IMG/VR virus record: IMGVR_UViG_3300009180_000243
Coordinates: 1 to 21,900 of that record
DNA length: 21,900 nucleotides
Direction: 5' to 3' (one strand)
Origin: a virus
Part shown: positions 13,853-20,541 of the stretch, in pieces
Position numbering within the stretch: the stretch's first letter is position 1
Layout of the letters: every line of letters begins with the position of its first letter
Made by a program: the position numbers and the translations under genes
The notes under the pieces: generated by a model
What the model was told of the DNA's origin: nothing
Seen by the model: only the letters and a program-made list of their open reading frames with translations
The model's database searches: none

Positions 13853-14452
13853 ATGGACAACCGCATTCCGTTTTTTGATTTCGTTCAGCGAGAACACGGC
13901 GTCGACGCCGAGCAGTCGACCGCAGCCGGCTATGAAGTGCCGAAACTCGTCACCTTCATCCGCATCACCCCGCATGGCCACCGTGGCGACCCCATGGAGT
14001 TTTTCGCCGACGACTTCGTCGAGCGCAAAGGCCGCGAAGCCCGCGAGGGCCGTTACGACCACAGCTGGGTGGCGCAGTTCAAAAACGCGCTGAGCGAATA
14101 CCGCGCCGGCCGCGAGCTGCCGCGCGAAGGCACGCCGCTCATGACGTGGGAACGCATTCTGAAAAGCCGCCGCGAACAGCTGGCCGCAAAGTTCCCGACC
14201 CTTGAGGACTTGGCCGCCTGCCCGGACACCACGCTCGGCGAAATTGGCCTCGACGGCCGCGTGCTGCGCGACATGGCCAAAGCCGAGCTGCAGGCGAAGA
14301 AGGACCTCGAGCCCGTCGTGCGCGAGCTCGCGCTGGCGAAAGAGGAAAACCGCCAGCTGCGCGACCAGGTGGAGCGGTTAGCCGCGCGCCTCGACGCGCT
14401 GGAAGACGACAAACCCAAGCGGCACCGCCGCACCATTGACGAGGCCGCGTAA
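13853..14452 (+). CDS. Conserved virion-module protein with coiled-coil C-terminus, 199 aa
   Basis: The start (ATG at 13853) is set by AAGGAG four bases upstream. The N-terminal half has an RIPFFDFVQREHGVD start and KLVTFIRITPHGHRGDPMEF, then RYDHSWVAQFKNALSEYR and REGTPLMTWERI. Residues 115-145 (FPTLEDLAACPDTTLGEIG, then LDGRVLRDMAKAEL) look like the helix-hairpin-helix-type stretch seen in a widespread phage protein family encoded after the coat gene. Residues about 147-185 form a coiled coil, and the tail is basic (KPKRHRRT). I recognise the general family but not a proven role; a head-tail connection or assembly function is inferred. The stop overlaps the tail spike start (TAATG). Confidence 0.72.
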   Translation: MDNRIPFFDFVQREHGVDAEQSTAAGYEVPKLVTFIRITPHGHRGDPMEFFADDFVERKGREAREGRYDHSWVAQFKNALSEYRAGRELPREGTPLMTWERILKSRREQLAAKFPTLEDLAACPDTTLGEIGLDGRVLRDMAKAELQAKKDLEPVVRELALAKEENRQLRDQVERLAARLDALEDDKPKRHRRTIDEAA

Positions 14453-16146
14453 TGCAAAAGTACGTCAACGACATTGCCACCGTTGTTGGCGGCTCACTCG
14501 CGCCGTTGGCCAGCGCCAGCTGCGCGGTGTATCTCACCGGCACCACGACCCTCGCGTCGTTGTATTCGGATAACGGCGTTACGGCGCTGGCGAACCCCAC
14601 CACCAGCTCTGCCACCGGCCGCCTGCAGTTCTATGCGGCCGACGGGCGCTACGACATTGTTTGCAGCAAGGCCGGGTACGCGACCACGACCATTGCGGAC
14701 GTGCTGCTCGACGACCGGGACACGGTGAGCATTAACGATTTCGGCGCGGTTGGGGATGGGGTGACGAACAACACGGCGACGGTAACGGCTGTCAGTGCTT
14801 ATCCCAAGGTTTATGTGCCGGACGGCACCTACAACACCACGTTTGTGAATTACACGACCGTCCCCGGCAGCTGGTGGGGTGTTGGCCAGATTGCCGATGC
14901 ATCAAACCGCAAACTGGCCCCGTGGTACGCGAACGCCAACGCAGCGCCGGCAAGCACCGGCAGCGCCAACAGCCTGTTGACCGCGTTTGACGGCGACCTG
15001 ACCCGTTGCCAATTCCCGGTGGGGCACAACATTCAAGGCGCGGCAACGCTGACACAACCGACGACTGGCTATGCGTATGTGAACGAGGTTTATCCTCACT
15101 TTACATACCTCACCAACTTCAGCGGCTGGAACCAATCAACGTCAGGAAACACCGGAAGAACGGCTGCGTGCGCGTACCGCACCAAGGTAGACAATTACGG
15201 GCAAGGTGATGCGGTTTGCTACAACGCCACGGCCTTTGTCACCGGCACTCGCGCCGGCAGCACCAATTTTCTAGCTAACCCAGCCGCCGTTCTTTTCAAC
15301 GGCGACATGACGGCAGGCGCTGATGGCGTGTACCTCAACCCCTACGAAACCATTTGCATTGACGGCGGTTATGACGTTGCTTGCGTGGGGCTGGTAAACA
15401 ATTTCAACCGCACCAACGCGACGGGCGCGAAGTCGGTTTTCTGGCACGGGTATCGGGCGCAAAACATTGGGTCTGCCACTTGCGACGCCCTAATTTCGGC
15501 TACTGGCCAATGGGTGACGGGCTTAGATTTGGCCATGAGCGGGTTGAATTTTGGCGCGGGCAAGGGCGCAGTCAGCCTAAAAGCAAACGACCGAATCTAT
15601 TTCAACAGCACCGCTGGCGCGTCCGGAAGTCTGAATGCCGACATACGCACGACTGTTTTTGGTACGTCATGGATGACGCTGGACAGTACGTCAGTAGATT
15701 TGCAATTTGCCAACAGCGGCGTCACCCAGTTTGCCGTGGGCACGACCGGATCTGCCGTAAATTATTTTCGGGTGAACGGTGGCCCTGCTGGTTCTGGCCC
15801 GCAATTTCGTGCGGTCGGCTCAGATACAAACATCAGTGTGGGATATCTCACCAAGGGCACCGGCTTCCATTTTTTCTACTCAAACGTCGCTGCGGCTGCG
15901 GTTCAGTTTGCGATTAACGGCAACCAAACTAGCGCGGTCAATTATTTGGAAGCATCAGGTTTCGGCGCAGGGTTTAGTCCAACCCTTACCGCAAAAGGTT
16001 CGGACACCAACATTGACCTATCTCTTATTACAAAAGGCACTGGTGTTGTGCAGTACGGCACTTATACCGCCGGAGTAGTGGCACAAGCCGGATATATCAC
16101 AATCAAAGACGCGGGCGGCACCACTCGCCGGCTGCTGGTGGGGTAA
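14452..16146 (+). CDS. Tail spike/fibre protein
   Basis: The 564-residue protein carries an N-terminal virion-binding domain (about residues 1-88). It includes a VYLTGTTTLASLYSDNG segment, GRLQFYAADGRYDIVCSKAG, and a linker ending DVLLDDRD, a typical phage spike attachment module. Residues 92-105 (VSINDFGAVGDGVT) are the start of a pectate-lyase-type beta-helix, as in many depolymerising spikes. The C-terminal part has a 60-residue repeat with A-GSDTNI-TKGTG motifs, ending ITIKDAGGTTRRLLVG, probably trimerising. I cannot identify catalytic residues, so enzyme activity is open. Two sampled lines near the 3' end are 45-48% GC, lower than neighbours, suggesting exchange of the receptor-binding part. 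The start is coupled to the preceding stop. Confidence 0.82.
   Translation: MQKYVNDIATVVGGSLAPLASASCAVYLTGTTTLASLYSDNGVTALANPTTSSATGRLQFYAADGRYDIVCSKAGYATTTIADVLLDDRDTVSINDFGAVGDGVTNNTATVTAVSAYPKVYVPDGTYNTTFVNYTTVPGSWWGVGQIADASNRKLAPWYANANAAPASTGSANSLLTAFDGDLTRCQFPVGHNIQGAATLTQPTTGYAYVNEVYPHFTYLTNFSGWNQSTSGNTGRTAACAYRTKVDNYGQGDAVCYNATAFVTGTRAGSTNFLANPAAVLFNGDMTAGADGVYLNPYETICIDGGYDVACVGLVNNFNRTNATGAKSVFWHGYRAQNIGSATCDALISATGQWVTGLDLAMSGLNFGAGKGAVSLKANDRIYFNSTAGASGSLNADIRTTVFGTSWMTLDSTSVDLQFANSGVTQFAVGTTGSAVNYFRVNGGPAGSGPQFRAVGSDTNISVGYLTKGTGFHFFYSNVAAAAVQFAINGNQTSAVNYLEASGFGAGFSPTLTAKGSDTNIDLSLITKGTGVVQYGTYTAGVVAQAGYITIKDAGGTTRRLLVG
15754..16044 (+). repeat. Repeat within the tail spike C-terminus (two copies, 60-residue period)
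   Basis: Residues 435-471 and 495-531 of the spike align over 37 positions with 20 identities, including an AVNY start, the GSDTNI core and a TKGTG end. The DNA copies have diverged much more than the protein motif, so the duplication is old. Confidence 0.8.
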
Positions 16147-16148
16147 CC

Positions 16149-16298
16149 ATGGAGCCGAAATACCTGATTCCCGAGTCGCTAATGAAAGCCATCCACGACT
16201 ACCTGTTGTCGCAGCCCATGCGAAACGTCGAGGGGCTTGTGTCTGCCTTGCGTAACGCAGAACGGGAAAAGACCGATGACCTCCCGGCTGCTGTTTGA
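16149..16298 (+). CDS. Small phage protein, 49 aa
   Basis: The ATG lies two bases after the spike stop and the frame overlaps the next gene by 23 bases. The product begins MEPKYLIPESLMKAIHDYLL, followed by SQPMRNVEGLVSALRNAERE. This is the usual form of short helical proteins found next to tail and lysis genes in many phages (an Ile-x-x-Tyr-Leu helix, a turn, then a Val-x-x-Leu-x-x-Leu helix). Function is unknown. The pattern, spacing and absence of another candidate in the gap support it. Confidence 0.65.
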   Translation: MEPKYLIPESLMKAIHDYLLSQPMRNVEGLVSALRNAEREKTDDLPAAV

Positions 16299-16578
16299 GC
16301 TTGAACACTTTCTGATTGCCGTCGTGGTGCAAGCCGCAGTGGGCTTTGCCACCGGCGACTGGTGGGCCGGCGCTGCGCTGGGCGCTGGCGTATTCATTGG
16401 CCGCGAACACGCGCAGGCCGAATACAAGTGGATCGAGCATTACGGCAAAGGACGGCGAGCCAACCTGCCCTGGTGGGGCTGGTTAGACCGCCGCGTGTGG
16501 AATTTTCATTCGTGGTTTTGGAACCTGACGCTGCCCGTGGTGGCAGTGGTGGTCATTGCGCAATTCAAGGTGATCTAA
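16276..16578 (+). CDS. Small membrane protein, holin-like candidate, 100 aa
   Basis: The protein has two hydrophobic segments: residues about 12-41 (HFLIAVVVQAAVGFATG, then WWAGAALGAGVFIG) and about 84-98 (LTLPVVAVVVIAQF). Between them is a charged Trp-rich loop (REHAQAEYKWIEHYGKGRRA, then WWGWLDRRVWNFH). Comparable proteins encoded in podovirus tail clusters are often labelled membrane or holin-like, without proof. It could act in lysis or in DNA entry at the inner membrane. The start at 16276 (ATG) is chosen because the earlier in-frame start (GTG/TTG type near 16237) adds a non-hydrophobic tail and lengthens the overlap. No endolysin is next to it, which weakens the lysis reading. Confidence 0.6.
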   Translation: MTSRLLFELEHFLIAVVVQAAVGFATGDWWAGAALGAGVFIGREHAQAEYKWIEHYGKGRRANLPWWGWLDRRVWNFHSWFWNLTLPVVAVVVIAQFKVI

Positions 16579-16581
16579 ACA

Positions 16582-17322
16582 GTGACAATCGTAGTCCCCG
16601 CGCTTAGTGCCAGCGGCAGCCTGACGCTGCTGCAACTCATTCAGTCGGTGTGCCGGCGCATTGGTATTCTGGCGCCGAACGCGGTAGTCACCAGCACAGA
16701 TCCGCAGGTGATCCAGCTGCTCGAGCTCAGCCTTGAGGAAGGCCGCGAGCAGCTGTCGCGCTACTCGTGGCAGGCCCTGCAGCAGGAAGCCACGTTCACC
16801 ACGGTGGCCACCCAACTGCAAACGACGCTGGCAGCCATCACCACCGGGTTTGAATGGATCGTCAACAACACCATCTGGAACCGCTCGCTGCGCCGGCCGG
16901 TGTATGGCCCGGATTCCCAGCAGGACTGGCAGCAGTCGCAGGCCATGCAGATCAACGGGCCGTTCAACCGGTTCCGCATCATCGCTGGCGCGATCAATTT
17001 TTATCCGGTGCCAACAGCCGGGCAGACGTGCGCGTTCGAGTACATTTCAAACGCTTGGATCACCACCAACCTTGGCGTGGGATCTTCGACGTGGACGTCT
17101 GATCTCGACACCACGGTGCTCGACGAGCAGCTCGTCATTCTCGGCACGGTGTGGCGCTGGAAAGCGGCCAAGGGCCTGCAGTACGCCGAAGACTTCCGCA
17201 AGTACGAAGCCCGCCTGCTCGACGTCATGAACCGCGACGGGGCCAAGCCCACGCTGACCATGACCGGCGCCAAGTACGACGTGCCGCCGGTCGTCATCGT
17301 GCCGGCTGGAAGCTGGAACTAA
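16582..17322 (+). CDS. Head-to-tail adaptor protein
   Basis: The 246-residue protein (GTG start) has the pattern of podovirus connector/adaptor proteins. Its N-terminal part is helical (LLQLIQSVCRRIGILAPN, then QVIQLLELSLEEGREQLSRY, then SWQALQQEATF). Further on are WIVNNTIWNRSLRRPVYGPD, FRIIAGAINFYPVPTAGQTC and a TVWRWKAAKGLQYAEDFRKY helix. Such proteins bind under the portal, close the packaged head and provide the platform for the nozzle. Immediate coupling to the nozzle-like gene (stop and start overlap at 17320-17324) supports the assignment. No tail tube or tape-measure genes are seen, consistent with a short tail. Exact family not determined. Confidence 0.78.
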   Translation: MTIVVPALSASGSLTLLQLIQSVCRRIGILAPNAVVTSTDPQVIQLLELSLEEGREQLSRYSWQALQQEATFTTVATQLQTTLAAITTGFEWIVNNTIWNRSLRRPVYGPDSQQDWQQSQAMQINGPFNRFRIIAGAINFYPVPTAGQTCAFEYISNAWITTNLGVGSSTWTSDLDTTVLDEQLVILGTVWRWKAAKGLQYAEDFRKYEARLLDVMNRDGAKPTLTMTGAKYDVPPVVIVPAGSWN

Positions 17323-19100
17323 TGCGCCAAGCCGCCCAACGCGCGCAGATCTCGCGCACGGTCTCGGTGCCCGCGCCCACCGGCGGCTGGAACACCCGCG
17401 ACGCCTTGGCGCAGCAGAAACCAAACGAGGCCGTGATCCTCGACAACTTCTTTTGCTTGCCGTACTCGGTGCGTGTGCGGCCAGGCTATTCCAACCACGT
17501 CACCGGCCTCGCAACCACCGCGCGTACGCTGATGAGTTACTCGCCGGCCAGCGGTGGGTCGCGCCTGTTTGCCGCTGCGGGCGCAAACATTGTCGACGTC
17601 AGCGTGCCCGGCCCGGCGCCCGTTGCGTCACTGACGCACCTGTCGAGCGACTCTTTCCGCAAGGTGGTCTTCGGCACGCCGGGCGGCCATTTTCTCGTGG
17701 CGGTGAACGGCGCCGACCTGCCTATCGTTTGGAACGGCACCAGCTGGGGCAATATCTTTAGCGCCGCGTTCGCCGTAACGGTCACCTCGATCACAAGCTC
17801 ACTCACCGCTTGCACTGTCACGATGAGCGGCGCGCACAACCTGCAGACCGGCATGTCGGTCACCATCACAGGCGCCACGGAACCCCCCTACAACGGCACG
17901 TTCGTGATTGTGCGAACCGGCGCCAACACGTTCACCTACACCGCCCTCAGCGTGCCCGGCACCAGCCCCGCAACCGGCGCCCCAGTGGTGACGCCTAACA
18001 TTAACGCTTCCATCACCGGCGTCTTGCCCAGCACCTTCACGCATGTGAACGCGCACAAGAACCGGCTGTTCTTTATCGCCAACAGCAGCCTCACCGCGTA
18101 CTACCTGCCCATTAACAGCATTGGCGGCGCAGCGCAGGCGCTCAATTTTCAGTCGCTTTTTACGCGCGGCGGCTACTTGGTGGCGATGGACACATGGACC
18201 GTCGACGGCGGCTATGGTCTGGACGATTACGCGGCGTGGATTACCTCCGAGGGGCAGGTGGCCGTCTATCGCGGCACCGACCCGGCATCGCCCACTACAT
18301 GGTCGCTGGTAGGCCTCTATCAGCTCAGCGCGCCCGTTGGCCGCAACTGCTTCCAGAAATACGGCGGCGATCTGCTGTGCATCACCAAGGAAGGCTTGGC
18401 ACCACTCACCAAAGCGCTGATTTCCTCGGCCGTCACCGACCGCATGATGTTGTCCGACAACATTCAGCAAACCATATCGGACTACACCACGCTTTATGGC
18501 GCGAATTCGGGCTGGCAGATTCTGCTGTACCCCGAAGAAAACCTGTTGCTGGTGAACGTGCCGACCAGTAACACGGTCAGCTATCAGCTGGTCATGAACA
18601 CCATTTCAGGCGCGTGGAGCCAGTTCAAAAACTGGAACGCTGCGTGCTGGGAACGGCACCAAGGCGCGATTTATTTCGCGACCGGCACCAACGTCGCTCT
18701 AGCGTGGACCGGCAACCAGGACAACGGCCAGCCCATCAGTTTTGAGGGCTTGCAGTCCTTCAACTACGCCGGTAACCCCTCGCAGTTGAAGCAGGTGAAA
18801 ATGCTGCGCCCACTGCTGCTGGCCGACGGCAGGCCCAACGTGCTGCTGGGCGTGAACGCCGATTTCGACACCAGCACGCCCACTGGCATCCCGAGCTTCA
18901 CGCAAAACACAGCCTCCGTGTGGGACACGGCGACGTGGGACGCCGGCGTCTGGACCGGCGACCCCGCCATCAAGCGCGACTGGCAAACCGCGTTCGCCAT
19001 GGGCTACTGCTTCGCTGCGCACATGGTCGGCACCATTAGCGTCAGCCCACTGAGCTGGATCTCGACCGACTACGTCGTCGAGGCCGGGGGCGTCATTTAG
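17322..19100 (+). CDS. Tail nozzle/hub-like protein
   Basis: The 592-residue protein begins RTVSVPAPTGGWNTRDALAQ, then KPNEAVILDNFFCLPYSVRV, a strongly conserved start of podovirus tail-tip (nozzle-type) proteins. It then runs through beta-propeller-like blades (VDVSVPGP, FLVAVNGADLPIVWNGTSWG, LLCITKEGLAPLTKALISSA, WQILLYPEENLLLVNVP, MNTISGAWSQFKNWNAACWE). Residues about 159-224 form an inserted beta module with HNLQTGMSVTITG and YNGTFVIVRTGANTFTYTAL, a small domain common in phage tail proteins. In other phages this protein forms the nozzle through which DNA leaves. The ATG at 17322 overlaps the adaptor stop. Assignment rests on position plus the N-terminal motif. Confidence 0.78.
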   Translation: MRQAAQRAQISRTVSVPAPTGGWNTRDALAQQKPNEAVILDNFFCLPYSVRVRPGYSNHVTGLATTARTLMSYSPASGGSRLFAAAGANIVDVSVPGPAPVASLTHLSSDSFRKVVFGTPGGHFLVAVNGADLPIVWNGTSWGNIFSAAFAVTVTSITSSLTACTVTMSGAHNLQTGMSVTITGATEPPYNGTFVIVRTGANTFTYTALSVPGTSPATGAPVVTPNINASITGVLPSTFTHVNAHKNRLFFIANSSLTAYYLPINSIGGAAQALNFQSLFTRGGYLVAMDTWTVDGGYGLDDYAAWITSEGQVAVYRGTDPASPTTWSLVGLYQLSAPVGRNCFQKYGGDLLCITKEGLAPLTKALISSAVTDRMMLSDNIQQTISDYTTLYGANSGWQILLYPEENLLLVNVPTSNTVSYQLVMNTISGAWSQFKNWNAACWERHQGAIYFATGTNVALAWTGNQDNGQPISFEGLQSFNYAGNPSQLKQVKMLRPLLLADGRPNVLLGVNADFDTSTPTGIPSFTQNTASVWDTATWDAGVWTGDPAIKRDWQTAFAMGYCFAAHMVGTISVSPLSWISTDYVVEAGGVI

Positions 19101-19513
19101 TGCTGGTCGTCGGCCCTGACGTTGTTCAGTGGGTCGCGACGCGCACTAACGAATTCGGGAACTTTGGCGCCGCCGTTGGCATTGGCTGGGCGCGCAACGG
19201 CGAGCTGGTGGCGGGCGTCGCCTATAACGAGTTCAACGGCGCGAACATTAACGCCCACATTGCCAGCAGTGGCCGCCATTGGCTGACCCGCGACTTTCTG
19301 TGGGCAATTTTCGACTACCCGTTCCGGCAGCTTGGGGTGCAGCGGATCACCGGGCTGGTGGGGGAAGGCAACGCCGCAGCCCGTCGGTTCGATGAGCACC
19401 TCGGCTTCACGTTAGAAACAAAACTCACTGGCGCGCACCCGACTGGCGATTTGCTGGTGTACGTCATGTGGAAACACGATTGCAGATGGCTGGAGAAAAA
19501 CCATGCGCAGTGA
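19100..19513 (+). CDS. GNAT-type N-acetyltransferase in the tail cluster
   Basis: The 137-residue protein has the reduced GNAT layout. An N-terminal strand pair (AAVGIGWARNGELVAGVAYN) is followed by FLWAIFDYPFRQLGVQRITG and the cofactor-binding segment LVGEGNAAARRFDEHLGFTL, where NAAARRF and the following LGF are typical of acetyl-CoA binding. The C-terminal strand is LLVYVMWKHDCRWL. GNAT proteins transfer an acetyl group from acetyl-CoA to an amine, but the substrate cannot be read from sequence. The gene uses GTG and overlaps the nozzle stop (TAGTG); it also overlaps the next gene by 11 bases. Related genes occur in podovirus structural clusters, with no role established that I know of. Confidence 0.8.
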   Translation: MLVVGPDVVQWVATRTNEFGNFGAAVGIGWARNGELVAGVAYNEFNGANINAHIASSGRHWLTRDFLWAIFDYPFRQLGVQRITGLVGEGNAAARRFDEHLGFTLETKLTGAHPTGDLLVYVMWKHDCRWLEKNHAQ

Positions 19514-20540
19514 ATTGTTAGGCCTGATCACGCGACGCGGCCGTCGCCTTGGCATGTGGGCGAAAGACAGCCCGGAAGCGCCGCCTGCGCCGGACTTTCT
19601 GGCCGCCGCCAAGGAAACCGCTGCCGGCAACCGCGCCAATTCCCTCGAGGCGCTGCAAAACAACCGGATCACTCAGAACACGCCGTTCGGCAGTATCACC
19701 TACACCAAGGACAAGAACGGCAACTGGGTTCAGAACCTCAATTACAGCAGCGCGCAGCAGGGCCTGTTAAACCGCCAAAACCAAATCTCAAGCCAAATTG
19801 CCGGGCAGCTCGGGACGTACCTCAAACGGTTTGGCGGCAGCCTCACAGGCGACGCCGGCAAGGTTGGCCAAGACGCGCTGATGGCTCGCTACCAGCCGCA
19901 GATTAACCAAGACCGGCAGGCGTTGCAGGCGCAGCTGGCCAACCAGGGGATCATGCAAGGCAGTGAGGCGTACAACAACGCCATGAGAACTCAGGGCCAG
20001 CAGGAAAACGACCTGTACCGCCAAGCCGGCCTGTACGGCCTTGAGGCCGGCCAGAAGGTGCAGGATCACTACATGAACCTGCTGGGCGCTGCGCGCCAAC
20101 AGTCGTCGCCTACTGCGCCCAACTTTGCGCCCGTGCCCCAGCAGCAATACACCGCCGGCCCCGATGTGCTGGGCGCCACGCAGTCGGCAGGAAACTATGC
20201 GCAGAACCTCTACAACTCGCAGGTGGCGCAGTACAACGCGGACGGTGGCTGGTTCGGCCCTATTGGTGGTGCAGCGCTCGACATTGGCAAAAGCGCGGCG
20301 GCCGGCGCGGCTGGCGGCTACGCTGCGGGCAGATTCTCCGACCGCCGCCTCAAAAAGGACGTGCAGGAAATTGGCAAAACCGACTCGGGCTTGCCGCTCT
20401 ACCTGTTCCGCTACCTTTGGGACAACGAAAACGAGTCGCCGCGCGTGGGCGTCATGGCGCAGGACGTCCTCGAGGTCATGCCGGACGCTGTGATGACGCG
20501 GCCCGACGGTTACCTAATGGTCGACTACGCGAGGATCTGA
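19503..20540 (+). CDS. Virion protein with C-terminal peptidase S74 domain
   Basis: The 345-residue protein has three parts. Residues 1-75 are basic then polar (AKDSPEAPPAPDFLAAAKET, and TQNTPFGSITYTKDKNGNWV, a motif common in phage internal proteins). Residues about 80-250 form a Gln/Ala-rich helical region (QISSQIAGQLGTYLKRF and LANQGIMQGSEAYNNAMR). Residues 254-277 are Gly/Ala-rich. The C-terminal 68 residues (from FSDRRLKKD) form a short S74-type domain. Ser279 and Lys284 are at the positions of the catalytic Ser-Lys pair, and GVMAQDVLEVMPDAV is well matched. S74 domains usually assist folding of trimeric spikes and cut themselves off. The start is set by overlap with the acetyltransferase gene. 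Position suggests an internal or tail-tip protein. Confidence 0.75.
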   Translation: MRSELLGLITRRGRRLGMWAKDSPEAPPAPDFLAAAKETAAGNRANSLEALQNNRITQNTPFGSITYTKDKNGNWVQNLNYSSAQQGLLNRQNQISSQIAGQLGTYLKRFGGSLTGDAGKVGQDALMARYQPQINQDRQALQAQLANQGIMQGSEAYNNAMRTQGQQENDLYRQAGLYGLEAGQKVQDHYMNLLGAARQQSSPTAPNFAPVPQQQYTAGPDVLGATQSAGNYAQNLYNSQVAQYNADGGWFGPIGGAALDIGKSAAAGAAGGYAAGRFSDRRLKKDVQEIGKTDSGLPLYLFRYLWDNENESPRVGVMAQDVLEVMPDAVMTRPDGYLMVDYARI

Positions 20541-20541
20541 C

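Noticed and set aside
14452-16146. Possible diversity-generating retroelement target in the spike gene
   Set aside because: No reverse transcriptase gene and no second near-copy of a variable segment were seen in the window.
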